Positions 52,182-61,452 of a stretch of DNA of 64,000 nucleotides are shown here, piece by piece. The translations under genes and the position numbers were made by a program. Within the stretch, counting starts at the first letter, position 1, and each line of letters starts with the position of its first letter. The stretch is taken from contig NZ_BLPG01000001.1 of NCBI RefSeq assembly GCF_011764445.1, positions 5,766,001 to 5,830,000 on the forward strand, read 5' to 3'. Source of the DNA: Phytohabitans rumicis. Its GTDB lineage: Bacteria > Actinomycetota > Actinomycetes > Mycobacteriales > Micromonosporaceae. The notes under the pieces are model-generated. The model saw nothing but the letters and a program-made list of their open reading frames with translations, was not told where the DNA came from and made no database searches.

Positions 52182-53002
52182 GACGACTCCGCTTGGATTG
52201 GCTCTCCTGGGGCGGGCTCGGGTGCCTCGCCCTCCTGGTGGTCTTCGCGCTCGGGTCCACTGTGCACCTCGCCGGTGACCCGGACGCGATCGTCGGCCCG
52301 CGCCTGCAACCACCCGGTCCACAGTGGTGGCTGGGCACCGACAACCTGGGGCGGTCGATGCTGCCCCGCGTCATGGAGGGCGTCGGCACCACGCTGCTGC
52401 TCTCCTCGACCGCCGTGGTGCTCACCGCGGCGCTCAGCGCGGGCCTGGGCATCCTGGCCGGGTATCGCGGCGGCTGGGTCAACGAGGTGGTGTCGCGCCT
52501 GGTCGAGGTGCTCTACTCGTTTCCGGCCATCGTGCTCGCCGTGCTCGTGGCCGCGGTCGCCGGCCCGGGTCAGCTCGCCGCGCTTGCCAGCATCGTGCTG
52601 GTGACCATCCCGCTGATGACCCGGCTGGTGCGCGCCGCCGCTGTGGGCGTCTCCCAGCGCGACTACGTCACCGCGGCGGTCATCAGCGGCGCCCGCCTGC
52701 CCCGCATCCTCGGCCGCCACGTGCTGCCCAACGTCGCCGGCACGGTCGCGGTGCAGGGCACGTACGCGCTGTCGGTGGGCATCGCGGTCGAGGGCGGGCT
52801 GAGCTTCCTCGGGCTCGGCGTACAGCCGCCGCAGGCGTCCCTCGGCGTGCTGATCCAGCAGGGCGGCACGTACATGATCGCGGCCCCGTGGCTGATCGTC
52901 GGGCCGGGTGTCGTGCTGGTGCTGGCCATCCTCGCCATCAACGTGGTCGGCGACGGGCTGCGCGACCGGCTGGAGCCCAAGGAGACGAGGTCGCTGACAT
53001 GA
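52178..53002 (+). CDS. ABC transporter permease (DppC type)
   Basis: A 274-residue permease. The start MRRLRLDWLSWGGLGCLALL is followed by WWLGTDNLGRSMLPRVMEGV, a DppC hallmark. The coupling loop is QRDYVTAAVISGARLPRILG and the closing motif is GLSFLGLGVQPPQASLGVLI. ATG at 52178 overlaps the upstream permease stop and its own stop overlaps the first ATPase gene. Confidence 0.93.
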   Translation: MRRLRLDWLSWGGLGCLALLVVFALGSTVHLAGDPDAIVGPRLQPPGPQWWLGTDNLGRSMLPRVMEGVGTTLLLSSTAVVLTAALSAGLGILAGYRGGWVNEVVSRLVEVLYSFPAIVLAVLVAAVAGPGQLAALASIVLVTIPLMTRLVRAAAVGVSQRDYVTAAVISGARLPRILGRHVLPNVAGTVAVQGTYALSVGIAVEGGLSFLGLGVQPPQASLGVLIQQGGTYMIAAPWLIVGPGVVLVLAILAINVVGDGLRDRLEPKETRSLT

Positions 53003-53942
53003 TGAGCACCCTGCTGGCGGTGGAGAACCTCGCGGTGGACTACGCGGCGCGTGACCGCGTCGTACGCGCGCTCGACGGCGCCGACCTGGCCGTGGCGGCG
53101 GGGAGACCGTGGGCATCGTGGGCGAGAGCGGCTCCGGCAAGTCCACCCTGGGCGCGGCCATCGGCGGTCTGCTGCCCCGCACCGCCCGGTACGCCGAGGG
53201 TGCGATCCGCGTCGCCGGGGAGTCCATCGTGGACCTGCCGGCGGCGCGCCTGCGGCGGCTGCGGCGCGAGCGGCTCGGCTTCGTGTTCCAGGACCCGATC
53301 GCCTCCCTCGACCCGACGATGCGGATCGGCGCACAGCTCAAGCTGGTGCTGGGCAAGGGCGGGGACCCACTGTCGCATCTGGACCGCGTCCGGCTGGCCG
53401 ACCCGCGGCGGGTCGCCCGGTTGTACCCGCACCAGCTCTCCGGCGGCATGGCGCAGCGGGTCGCCATCGCTATCGCGATGGCGAAGGAGCCGGAGCTGCT
53501 GGTCGCGGACGAGCCGACCGCCGCGCTGGATTCCCAGGTACGCCAGGAGGTGCTGGACGTCGTGTTCACGCTCGCCGCCGCGGCGGGCACGAGCATCGTC
53601 TGGCTCAGTCACGACCTACCCGCCGTGGCCCGGCGGTGCGGCCGGATCGCCGTCATGTACGCCGGCCGGGTCGTGGAGGAGGGGCCGGCGAAGGAGGTGC
53701 TGGGCCGGCCGGCGCACCCGTACACGGCCGCGCTGGCCCGTTCGGTGCCGGCCGGTACGGCCTACGGCACCCGCCTCGTGCCGGTGCCCGGCCGGCCGCC
53801 GGTGCTGACCGGCCGCTCAGCCGGTTGCGGGTTCGCGCCGCGGTGCTCGTTCGCCGTGGAGCGCTGCACCACCGAGCGCCCGCCGCCGGTACGCGTCGAC
53901 AGCCAGTTGGTGCTGTGCCACCGGGCGGGAGACCTCTCGTGA
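52999..53942 (+). CDS. ABC transporter ATP-binding protein (DppD type), frame broken at about 53101
   Basis: The first 34 or so residues (MMSTLLAVENLAVDYAARDR to ADLAVAAG) are in one frame. A G4 run at 53100-53103 then breaks it just before the Walker A motif. With one added G the sequence reads AAGETVGIVGESGSGKSTLG and continues through VFQDPIASLDPTMRIGAQLK, the signature HQLSGGMAQRVAIAIAMA, Walker B LLVADEPTAALDSQVRQEV and a C-terminal Cys-containing oligopeptide domain (GCGFAPRCSFAVERC). As read, only a fragment from an internal ATG at 53109 would be intact. The stop overlaps the next ATPase gene. Confidence 0.88.
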
Positions 53943-54673
53943 CCCTCGAACTGGACGGCGTGATGGTCACCTTCTCCTCCGGCCTGCCGCCGCGGCGCCA
54001 CGTGGTGCGCGCGCTCAACAACGTCTCTCTCCACGTCGGTACGGGCGAGACGCTGGGCCTGCTCGGCGAGTCCGGCTCCGGTAAGACCACGGCCGGGCGG
54101 GTCGCGCTCGGCCTCCAGCGCCCCGCGTCCGGCGCCGTACGCTTTGAGGGCCGCCCCTTCCCGAAGCGGCGGCGCCAGCTGGCCGGGCGCATGCAGGCGG
54201 TGCTCCAGCATCCACATTGGTCACTCAATCCGCGGATGCGGGTGGGGCAGAGCGTCGCCGAGCCGGCGGTCATCCTCGGCGGCCGGGCGGACGGCGTGCC
54301 CGACATGCTGGAGCGCGTCGGCCTGGAGGCGGCCCTCGCCACCCGATACCCGCACGAGCTGTCCGGCGGCCAGCAGCAACGCGTGTCCATCGCCCGCGCG
54401 CTCATCACGCAGCCGCGGTTCATCGTCTTCGACGAGGCGGTCAGCGCGCTGGACGTGTCGGTGCAGGCGCAGATCCTGAACCTCATCAAGGACCTGCAGG
54501 CTGAGTTCGGCTTCAGCGCGCTGTTCATCTCGCACGACCTCGGGGTGGTCCGCTACGTCGCCGACCGGATCGCGGTCATGCGCGGCGGCGAGGTGGTCGA
54601 AACGGCCGACACCGAGACGTTTTACACCGCTCCGACCCACGAGTACTCGAAGAAACTGTTGGAGGCACTATGA
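53939..54673 (+). CDS. ABC transporter ATP-binding protein (DppF type)
   Basis: A 244-residue ATPase. Walker A is LGLLGESGSGKTTAGRVALG, the Q-loop region VLQHPHWSLNPRMRVGQSV, signature HELSGGQQQRVSIARALI and Walker B FIVFDEAVSALDVSVQAQIL. DEAVSALD differs slightly from the common DEPTSALD. It is shorter than typical DppF because the C-terminal peptide-transporter extension is short. It starts with GTG at 53939, overlaps the DppD-type gene by four bases and is coupled to the peptidase gene (ATGA). Confidence 0.92.
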   Translation: MTLELDGVMVTFSSGLPPRRHVVRALNNVSLHVGTGETLGLLGESGSGKTTAGRVALGLQRPASGAVRFEGRPFPKRRRQLAGRMQAVLQHPHWSLNPRMRVGQSVAEPAVILGGRADGVPDMLERVGLEAALATRYPHELSGGQQQRVSIARALITQPRFIVFDEAVSALDVSVQAQILNLIKDLQAEFGFSALFISHDLGVVRYVADRIAVMRGGEVVETADTETFYTAPTHEYSKKLLEAL

Positions 54674-55644
54674 GCGCACCCCGGCTCGCGACCGCGTCGG
54701 CTTTCGCGCCCGGCGTACCCAGCAACGCCGACCTGGCGTTGACGCCGCTGCGCAGCCCTGGGCACGGGGTCGTCGCCTTCGACATCCCGGGCGTGTACGT
54801 CGGCACCGCCGAGTACGCCGAAGGGCCCACCGGCTGCACGGTCGTACATGTACCCGCGGGCGCGCGGACCGCGGTCGACGCCCGTGGCGGTGCGGTCGGC
54901 CTCAGCGGCGGGTACGACTTCAACCACGCCATCTGCCTGGCCGGCGGCTCGGTGTACGGCCTGGAGGCCGCCGCCGGCGTCAGCGCCGAGCTGCTGGCCC
55001 GCCGGCAGAACAGGGTCAAGTGGGACGAGCTGCAGATCGTCTCGGGCGCGGTCGTATACGACTTCTCCGCGCGCGACAACGCGGTCTACCCCGACGCCGC
55101 CCTCGGTCGAGCCGCCCTGCGCCACGCCGAGGAGGGCTTCTTCCCCATTGGACGGTGCGGGGCCGGGCGGAGCGCGACCGTGGGCAAGGTGGACTTCGCC
55201 CGCGCCGAGTACGGCGGCCAGGGCGCGGCGTTCGGCACGTTCGGAGCCGCCAAGGTGCTCGTGGCGACGGTGCTCAACGCGGTCGGCGTCATCGTGGACC
55301 GGCAGGGCGAGATCGTGCGCGGCAACTACCACCTGTCCGAGGGTGGGCGCCGGCACCCGTCGGTCGACTACGCGGCGAGCGCGTCGGCGGGGGTCTCGGG
55401 CAACACGACCCTCACCGTCCTGGTCACCAACGTCCGGCTGGCTGACCGTGAGCTCAGTCAGCTGGCCCGCCAGGTGCACAGCTCGATGCACCGCGGCATC
55501 CAGCCGTTCCACACCGACACCGACGGCGACGTGCTCTTCGCCCTCACCACCGACGAGGTCGACCTGGACGGGCTGAAGCCGACCGGGTTCGGCGCCCTCG
55601 CCTCCGAGGTCGCCTGGGACGCGATCCTCTGCGCGGCGGAGTGA
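54670..55644 (+). CDS. P1 family (DmpA-type) aminopeptidase/amidase
   Basis: A 324-residue self-cleaving N-terminal-nucleophile hydrolase related to DmpA and beta-peptidyl aminopeptidases. Recognisable parts are VPAGARTAVDARGGAVGLSG, NHAICLAGGSVYGLEAAAGV and GRCGAGRSATVGKVDFARAE. The probable cleavage site is SGNTTLTVLVTNV, with Thr246 aligned to the nucleophile of DmpA (Ser there). These enzymes release N-terminal L-, D- or beta-amino acids from small peptides and amides. Its position after the importer suggests it acts on the imported compound. No signal peptide. Confidence 0.88.
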   Translation: MSAPRLATASAFAPGVPSNADLALTPLRSPGHGVVAFDIPGVYVGTAEYAEGPTGCTVVHVPAGARTAVDARGGAVGLSGGYDFNHAICLAGGSVYGLEAAAGVSAELLARRQNRVKWDELQIVSGAVVYDFSARDNAVYPDAALGRAALRHAEEGFFPIGRCGAGRSATVGKVDFARAEYGGQGAAFGTFGAAKVLVATVLNAVGVIVDRQGEIVRGNYHLSEGGRRHPSVDYAASASAGVSGNTTLTVLVTNVRLADRELSQLARQVHSSMHRGIQPFHTDTDGDVLFALTTDEVDLDGLKPTGFGALASEVAWDAILCAAE

Positions 55645-55647
55645 GGC

Positions 55648-56249
55648 GTGTACGTCTCCCCGCGCTTCCCCGTCGACCCGCGACACGCGGTCGACCTGGT
55701 ACGCCGGCACCCGTTCGCCCTCGTGGTCAGCGCTGACGGCGGCGTGCCCCTGGCCACCCACGCTCCCGTCCTCGTCGAGTCCGCTGTGGACACCTCGTTC
55801 GTCGGCGCTACCCTGCTGGGCCACCTGGCCCACGCCAATCCGCAGTGGCAGGGCTGGGAGCGCGCGCCCGCGGTGCTGGTGGTCTTCGCCGGCCCGCACG
55901 GCTACGTCTCGCCGACCGCGTACCGCACCGATCCGGCCGTCCCGACGTGGGACTACGCGGCCGTCCACCTGACCGGCACGATCGAGGTGATCCCGGACAC
56001 CGGCGGCACGCTCGACGTGGTGGAGCGGACCGTGCGGGCGATGGAGTCGACGCGTACCCCGCAATGGGTGCCCAGCCCTGCGTCGCGCGCGCGGTTCGCG
56101 GACATCGTCGGGGCGTGGTGGCCTTCCGGGTACGGGTGACGGCCGAGCGGAGCGTCTTCAAGCTGAGCCAGGACCAGGACGCCGCGACGCGGGCCCGGGT
56201 CGCGGCGGACGCGCCCCCGGCGTTGGCGCGCCTGATGGAGGACGTGTGA
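55648..56249 (+). CDS. PaiB-like FMN-binding protein, frame broken at about 56111
   Basis: The protein starts MYVSPRFPVDPRHAVDLVRR and has the PaiB motifs LLGHLAHANPQWQGW, VLVVFAGPHGYVSPTAY and VPTWDYAAVHLTGTIEV. As read it ends prematurely at 56139 (GAWWPSGYG). Adding one G to the G4 run at 56110-56113 gives DIVGGVVAFRVRVTAERSVF, then KLSQDQDAATRARV and a stop at 56249. That restores the usual KLSQ C-terminal block and length (about 200). PaiB-type proteins bind flavin; in Bacillus PaiB is linked to regulation of sporulation and protease genes and PaiA to polyamine acetylation. A role here in amine metabolism is inference. Confidence 0.85.
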
Positions 56250-57304
56250 CCTTCCCCGGTTTCGCGTCGTCCTCCGTCCTGCCCTTCTCCCGCGGCCGGG
56301 AGTTCGGGACCGTCTGGCGTGACGAGGTGCGCGCCACCGCTTCGGCGTACGAGGCGCTCTTCGCGGCGCACGGCGGTTGTCCCGCGCGCACGCGTGCGTG
56401 GGCGGAGGAGGCGTTCGCGCGTACGGCCGACTGGGCGCCGCAGCTGGCCGACGAGATGGCCGGCATCGCGTCCGGCTCCGGGCTGGAGACCTGGCGGATC
56501 GCCGCGCTCAACGCCCGTACCGAGATCCTGGCCGCCCTGCGGGTGACCGGCGAGGGCGAATGCTCCACAGTGGTCTGTCTACCCGTGGACGGGCAGGCGC
56601 CCCGCACGATGCAGACGTGGGACTGGCACGACCGCTTCGGCGGCGCCCCGATCCTGTGGTCGTACGACGTACGGCCCGGCCACACCGTGCGCACCTTCAC
56701 CGAGTTCGGCGTGCTCGGCAAGATCGGGGTCAACAGCGCCGGCCTCGGCGCGCACTTCAACATCCTGCGCCACGCCTCGGACAGCGACCGGATCGGCGTC
56801 CCCGTACACCTGGTGGCCCGCCGCATCCTCGACGACGCCCGTACCGTGGCCGAGGCCGCCGACATCGCGCGTTCCGCCCGGCTGTCCGCCTCGACGGTCA
56901 TCACCGTCGTCACCGAGGGCGCCGCCGCGTCGCTCGAGTTGTGCCCGGCCGGCGTGGCCGTGGTGCCCGTGGCCGGTCTGCTCCTGCACACCAACCACTT
57001 CCTCGATCCGTCATTGGCCACGGGGGAGCGGCTGGGCACCGAGCGACCGGGCACGTACGCCCGCCTGGAGCACCTGCGCGACCAGGCGGACGGCCTGGTG
57101 GCGGCCGACCTAACGGCGCGCGCCCGAGCGATGCTGAGCCACGAGGTCGGCGGGCCGGTCTGCGCCCACGCCAACCCGGCCGAACCGTTCCACCAACGCT
57201 GGGAAACCCTCGCCACGATCGCCCTCGACGTCCGGTCGGCCCGCGTGTACGCCCACCGCGGCGGCCCCTGCACCGCCACCCCATCAACCTGGCAACTCTT
57301 CTAA
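56246..57304 (+). CDS. C45 family autoproteolytic acyltransferase/hydrolase
   Basis: A 352-residue Ntn hydrolase related to isopenicillin-N acyltransferase (AAT) and C45 amidases. LNARTEILAALRVTGEGECS leads to the presumed nucleophile Cys106, exposed by self-cleavage before Cys. The typical following parts are QTWDWHDRF, FTEFGVLGKIGVNSAGLGAH and HTNHFLDP. The family cleaves or forms amide bonds of acyl side chains. GTG at 56246 overlaps the restored PaiB-like gene end (56249) by four bases, which supports that restoration. It is the last gene of the operon and is followed by a family A repeat. Confidence 0.88.
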   Translation: MTFPGFASSSVLPFSRGREFGTVWRDEVRATASAYEALFAAHGGCPARTRAWAEEAFARTADWAPQLADEMAGIASGSGLETWRIAALNARTEILAALRVTGEGECSTVVCLPVDGQAPRTMQTWDWHDRFGGAPILWSYDVRPGHTVRTFTEFGVLGKIGVNSAGLGAHFNILRHASDSDRIGVPVHLVARRILDDARTVAEAADIARSARLSASTVITVVTEGAAASLELCPAGVAVVPVAGLLLHTNHFLDPSLATGERLGTERPGTYARLEHLRDQADGLVAADLTARARAMLSHEVGGPVCAHANPAEPFHQRWETLATIALDVRSARVYAHRGGPCTATPSTWQLF

Positions 57305-57343
57305 CCCAGCACCCGACGCCGGGTGCCCGGCGTCCGGCGTCCG

Positions 57344-57447
57344 GCGTCGATCAAGGCTTTCCGCGTCGATCAAGGGCATATGGTCGTGGTTTGATCTCCG
57401 ATCCACGGCCGTTTGCCCTTGATCGACGGCAAAAGCCTTGATCGCGG
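57344..57447 (+). repeat. family A intergenic palindromic repeat, copy 8
   Basis: Arms CGATCAAGGGCATATGGTCG and CGGCCGTTTGCCCTTGATCG flank the centre GTTTGATCTCCGATCCA, giving plus orientation. Outer units are GCGTCGATCAAGGCTTTCCG before and AAAAGCCTTGATCGCGG after. It fills the gap between the converging C45 hydrolase and aminotransferase genes. A short direct repeat (CGTCCGG, several times) precedes it at about 57330. Confidence 0.85.
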
Positions 57448-57452
57448 GGGCG

Positions 57453-58765
57453 CTAGGTCAGCGCACCTTCGAGCACGTCCAAGCCTTCGGCCAGCAGGTC
57501 GGGCGGTGTGACGAGTGGGGGAGGAAGCGCAGGACGTTGCCGTACGTGCCGGCCGTGAGCGTCAGCAGGCCCTCGGCGTGACACGCCTGGGACACCCGCC
57601 GCGCCAGGTCGGCGTCGGGCTCGACGGTGCCGGGGCGGACCAGCTCGATCGCGACCATGGCGCCGCGGCCGCGTACGTCGCCGATGGCCGGCACCCGCTC
57701 CCGGAGCTTGCCCAACCGGGGCAGCATGGTGTCGCCGATGCGGCGGGCCGCCGCGCACAGGTCCAGTGTGGACATGGTGGCGATCGCGCCGAGCGCCGCC
57801 GCGCAGGCGACCGGGTTGCCGCTGAACGTGCCGCCGAGCCCGCCCGCGTGGACCGCGTCCATGAGTTCGGCCCGCCCGGTGACCGCGCCCAGCGGCAGCC
57901 CGCCGGCGATGCCCTTGGCGGTGATGACGAGGTCGGGCACGACACCCTCGGCGGCGCAGGCGAACCAGTCGCCGGTGCGGCAGAACCCGGTCTGCACCTC
58001 GTCGGCCACGAAGACGGCGCCGCTGGCCCGGCACCAGGCGGCGATCTCGGGCAGGAAGCCGGGCGCCGGCACCACGAACCCGCCCTCGCCCTGGATGGGC
58101 TCGAGCACGACGCACGCCACGTTGGCCGCGCCGACCTGCGCCTCGATCAGGTCGATCGCGCGCCTCGCGGCCTCCGGGCCACTCAGCCCATCCCGGAACG
58201 GGTACGACATCGGCGCGCGGTATACCTCGCCGGCGAACGGGCCGAAGCCGCTCTTGTACGGCATGCTCTTGGCCGTCATAGCCATCGTCAGGTTGGTCCG
58301 GCCGTGGTACGCGTGGTCGAAGACGACGACCGCCGGGCGCCGGGTCCACGCCCGTGCGATCTTGACGGCGTTCTCGACCGCCTCGGCACCGGAGTTGACC
58401 AGGATCGACCGCTTCTCGTGGTCGCCCGGCGTCAGTTCGTTCAGCCGCTCGCAGACCTCGACGTACCCCTCGTACGGCGTGACCAGGAAGCACGTGTGGG
58501 TGAAGGCGGCCGCCTGCGCGGACACGCCGGCGACCACGGCCGGGTCGGAGCCGCCGACGCTCGTCACCGCGATGCCGGAGGCGAAGTCGATGAACGAGTT
58601 GCCGTCCACGTCGACCAGCACCCCGCCGCTCGCGGCGGCGGCGAAGACCGGCAGCACGTGACCGAGCGAGCCCGACACCGCCCGCTGCCGGCGGGCCATC
58701 AGCTCCACCGAGCGCGGTCCGGGCACGGACGTGACCAGCCGGCGCACCTGAGTCAGCTCACCCAT
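57453..58765 (-). CDS. gabT: 4-aminobutyrate/5-aminovalerate-type aminotransferase, frame broken near the 3' end
   Basis: A class III PLP aminotransferase. It has VDGNSFIDFASGIAVTSVGG, ILVNSGAEAVENAVKIAR, FDHAYHGRTNLTMAMT, VVLEPIQGEGGF, FVADEVQTGFCRTG and the PLP lysine in VITAKGIAGGLPLGAVTG, as in GabT/DavT. After RFLP the frame breaks in a G5 run (plus strand 57517-57521) and reads HSSHRPTCWPKAWTCSKVR. With one more base it reads PLVTPPDLLAEGLDVLEGAL and stops at 57453, the expected GabT end. The upstream gene gcdH overlaps its start by eight bases. In this company the substrate is more likely 5-aminovalerate than 4-aminobutyrate, by context. Confidence 0.9.
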
Positions 58766-59930
58766 GGCGGAACGCCGCGATGCCCGTCAGCGCACGGCCG
58801 ACGACGAGGGTATGGATCTCGGCGGTGCCCTCGTACGTCAGCACCGACTCGAGGTTGTTCGCATGTCGCATCACCGGGTACTCCAGCGTGACGCCGCTCG
58901 CCCCGAGGATCGTGCGGCAGGTGCGGGCGACCTGGATGGCCTCCCGGGTGTTGTTCAGCTTGCCGGCGCTGACCTGCTCGGGGGTGAGCGTGCCGGCCTC
59001 CTTGCGCCGTCCAAGGTGGACGGCCAGCAGCAGGCCCTTGCCCAGTTCCAGCGCCATGTCGGCGAGCTTCTCCTGGGTGAGCTGGTACGACGCCAGCGGC
59101 CGGGCGAAGACCTCCCGCTCCCGGGCGTACGCGAGCGCGGTCTCCAGGCAGTCCAGGGCGGCGCCCATCGCTCCGAAGATGATCCCGAAGCGGGCCTCGT
59201 TGAGGCAGCCCATCGGCCCGGCGAGGCCCGTGGCGCCGGGGAGCAGCGCGTCCGCCGGCAGTCGTACGCCGTCCAGCACCAACTCGCTGGTCACGCTCGC
59301 GCGCAGGGACAGCTTGTGCGGGATGTCCCGGGCGGTGAAGCCGGGGGTGCCCGCCGGTACGAGGAAGCCGCGGATCCCGTCGTCGGTGCGCGCCCAGACC
59401 ACCGCGACGTCGGCCACCGACCCGTTGGTGATCCACATCTTGGTGCCGTCGAGCACCCAGTCGTTCCCGTCCCGCTTGGCCCGGGAGCGCATCCCGGCCG
59501 GATCGGATCCGAAATCCGGCTCGGTCAGCCCGAAGCACCCGATGCGCTCGCCGGCCGCCATCGCCGGCAGCCATTCCCGCTTCTGCTCCTCCGAGCCGTA
59601 CGCCCAGATCGCGTACATGGCGAGCGAGCCCTGCACGGACACCAGGCTGCGCAGGCCCGAGTCGGCGGCCTCCAGTTCGAGGCAGGCCAGCCCGTACGAC
59701 ACGGCGCCGAGCCCGGCGCAGCCGTAGCCGTCCAGGTGCATGCCGAGCACGCCCAACTCGCCGAGCTGGCGGGCGAGGTCGCGCGCGGGAATCTGGCCCT
59801 GCTCGAACCACTCGGCCACGTGCGGGCGCACCTCGCGGTCGCACAGCCGGCGTACCGCCTGGCGGATCTCGCGCTCCTCGTCGGTGAGCAGGTCGTCGAT
59901 GCCGAAGAGGGCGGCGGGATGGGTGCTCAT
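58758..59930 (-). CDS. gcdH: glutaryl-CoA dehydrogenase
   Basis: A 390-residue FAD-dependent acyl-CoA dehydrogenase that oxidises and decarboxylates glutaryl-CoA to crotonyl-CoA. It resembles GCDH rather than other ACADs: GLRSLVSVQGSLAMYAIWAY has the substrate-binding Arg, ERIGCFGLTEPDFGSDPAGM binds FAD, and MRHANNLESVLTYEGTAEIH holds the catalytic Glu367. It ends in GRALTGIAAF. ATG at 59930 gives MSTHPAALFGIDDLL. It is the first gene of a minus-strand pair with the aminotransferase, divergent from the aldehyde dehydrogenase operon. Confidence 0.92.
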   Translation of the reverse strand: MSTHPAALFGIDDLLTDEEREIRQAVRRLCDREVRPHVAEWFEQGQIPARDLARQLGELGVLGMHLDGYGCAGLGAVSYGLACLELEAADSGLRSLVSVQGSLAMYAIWAYGSEEQKREWLPAMAAGERIGCFGLTEPDFGSDPAGMRSRAKRDGNDWVLDGTKMWITNGSVADVAVVWARTDDGIRGFLVPAGTPGFTARDIPHKLSLRASVTSELVLDGVRLPADALLPGATGLAGPMGCLNEARFGIIFGAMGAALDCLETALAYAREREVFARPLASYQLTQEKLADMALELGKGLLLAVHLGRRKEAGTLTPEQVSAGKLNNTREAIQVARTCRTILGASGVTLEYPVMRHANNLESVLTYEGTAEIHTLVVGRALTGIAAFRHG

Positions 59931-59952
59931 GGAGCCACTACACCATAGATCG

Positions 59953-59970
59953 AATATTGGATCCAGTATT
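59953..59970. promoter_or_regulatory. operator-like palindrome between gcdH and aldehyde dehydrogenase genes
   Basis: AATATTGGATCCAGTATT is palindromic except for one T/G pair. Its core TATTGGATCCAGTA recurs exactly inside the CoA-transferase gene at 61666-61679. The site overlaps the start of the -35 element of the rightward promoter and lies within 25-40 bases of the gcdH start. It is a good candidate operator for the GntR/FCD regulator encoded at the end of the rightward operon. Confidence 0.65.
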
Positions 59971-59997
59971 GAATAGCCAAGATCCGTGACGTAGTGT
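59969..59997 (+). promoter_or_regulatory. promoter of the aldehyde dehydrogenase operon, likely leaderless
   Basis: TTGAAT (59969-59974) and TAGTGT (59992-59997) are spaced by 17 bases. The ATG at 60007 lies 10 bases after the -10 element, and no ribosome-binding site precedes it. Transcription would therefore start at or within a few bases of the start codon. Confidence 0.5.
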
Positions 59998-60006
59998 CCG
60001 GTAGTC

Positions 60007-61452
60007 ATGGACCTGCTGAATCTCGTCAACGGCCGCTGGATCGAGGGATCCGGTGACCCGTTCACCGACGCCAACCCGGCCCGCCCGGCGCAGATCGTGG
60101 CGCGCGGCCACTTCGCCGGCGCGGACGAGGTCGAGGCCGCGATCGGCGCCGCGGCGCAGGCCGCACCCGGGTGGGCCGCCACGCCGCACCACGCGCGGGC
60201 GGCCGTGCTCACCGGCGCCGCCGAGATCATCGAGCGCAACGCCGAGGCGTGGGGCCGGGAGCTGACCAGCGAGGAGGGCAAGACCCTGCCGGAGGGCGTC
60301 GCCGAGGTACGCGGCGCGGCGCGGATCCTGCGCTACTACGCGTCCGAGGCGGACCGGGACAGCGGCGAGATCTACGCCTCGCCCCGGCCCGGCGAGCGGC
60401 TGCTCGTGGTGCGCCGCCCGATCGGCGTGGCCGGCGTGATCACTCCGTTCAACTTCCCGATCGCCATCCCGGCGTGGAAGATCGGGCCCGCGCTCACGTA
60501 CGGCAACACGGTGGTGTGGAAGCCGTCCTCGCTGGTACCGCTGCTGGCCTACCGGCTGGCCCGGGCGCTGGTCGACGCCGGGCTGCCGGACGGCGTGCTC
60601 AACCTGGTGTACGGCGAGGCCGAGGCCGGCGCGGCGATCATCGAGCACCCCGGCGTGCACGCGGTCTCGTTCACCGGCTCGACCGCGGTGGGCCGGGCGG
60701 TCATCGCCCGCTGCGGCGAGCTGGCCAAGCCCGTACAGACCGAGATGGGCGGCAAGAACGCGGCCGTGGTGCTCGCCGACGCCGACCTGGACCACGCGGC
60801 CGAGCAGATCTGCGCCGGGGCGTTCCGGTCGACCGGGCAGAAGTGCACGGCGACGTCGCGGCTCATCGTCGAGGCGGATGTCGCCGACGAGATCCTGGAT
60901 AAAGTCGCCCGCCGAGCGGAGAGCCTCGTGGTCGGCGACCCGCTCGATGCGGGCGTGGAGATGGGCCCCCTGGTCAGCGGCGGTGCCCGCGAGCGGGTCG
61001 CCGCCGGGGTGAGCCGGGCGCTGGGTCAGGGCGCCACGGCGCTGGCGGGCGGCACACCGTACCCGGATGGAGATCTCGCGACGGGGTGGTTTGCCCCGCC
61101 GACGGTGCTCGACCTGCCCGGCACCGGTCTGGACTTCTGGCGCGACGAGCTCTTCGGGCCGGTCGTCGGCGCGGTCCGCGCGAGCGGCCCGGACGAGGCG
61201 CTGCGCCTGGCCAACCTCAGCGACCACGGGCTGTCCGCGGCCATCTTCACGCGCGACCTCGGGGTGGCGCTCCAGGCCGTCGACCACCTCGACGTGGGCG
61301 TGCTGCACGTCAACTCGGAGTCGGCCGGGACGTTCCCGTGGGTGCCGTTCGGCGGGCGCGGGCTGAGCGGGTACGGCCCGAAGGAGCAGGGGCGCGCGGC
61401 CCGGGAGTTCTTCACCCACACGGTGACCGTCTACCTCGGCGCCCCCGGATGA
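60007..61452 (+). CDS. aldehyde dehydrogenase, likely glutarate semialdehyde dehydrogenase
   Basis: A 481-residue NAD(P)-dependent aldehyde dehydrogenase. [19 protein letters not shown] opens the fold, followed by [19 protein letters not shown], the Rossmann [13 protein letters not shown], catalytic Glu246 in [11 protein letters not shown] and nucleophile Cys280 in [23 protein letters not shown] and [17 protein letters not shown] close the domain. It groups by motif with semialdehyde dehydrogenases (2-oxoglutarate, succinate or glutarate semialdehyde). With the aminotransferase, CoA-transferase and GcdH around it, glutarate semialdehyde is the best guess. The stop overlaps the CoA-transferase start. 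Confidence 0.88.
   Translation: MDLLNLVNGRWIEGSGDPFTDANPARPAQIVARGHFAGADEVEAAIGAAAQAAPGWAATPHHARAAVLTGAAEIIERNAEAWGRELTSEEGKTLPEGVAEVRGAARILRYYASEADRDSGEIYASPRPGERLLVVRRPIGVAGVITPFNFPIAIPAWKIGPALTYGNTVVWKPSSLVPLLAYRLARALVDAGLPDGVLNLVYGEAEAGAAIIEHPGVHAVSFTGSTAVGRAVIARCGELAKPVQTEMGGKNAAVVLADADLDHAAEQICAGAFRSTGQKCTATSRLIVEADVADEILDKVARRAESLVVGDPLDAGVEMGPLVSGGARERVAAGVSRALGQGATALAGGTPYPDGDLATGWFAPPTVLDLPGTGLDFWRDELFGPVVGAVRASGPDEALRLANLSDHGLSAAIFTRDLGVALQAVDHLDVGVLHVNSESAGTFPWVPFGGRGLSGYGPKEQGRAAREFFTHTVTVYLGAPG

Noticed and set aside
53109-53942. ATPase gene starting at an internal ATG before Walker A
   Set aside because: The preceding 34 residues in the other frame are the usual N-terminal strands of the same protein, and their ATG overlaps the permease stop.
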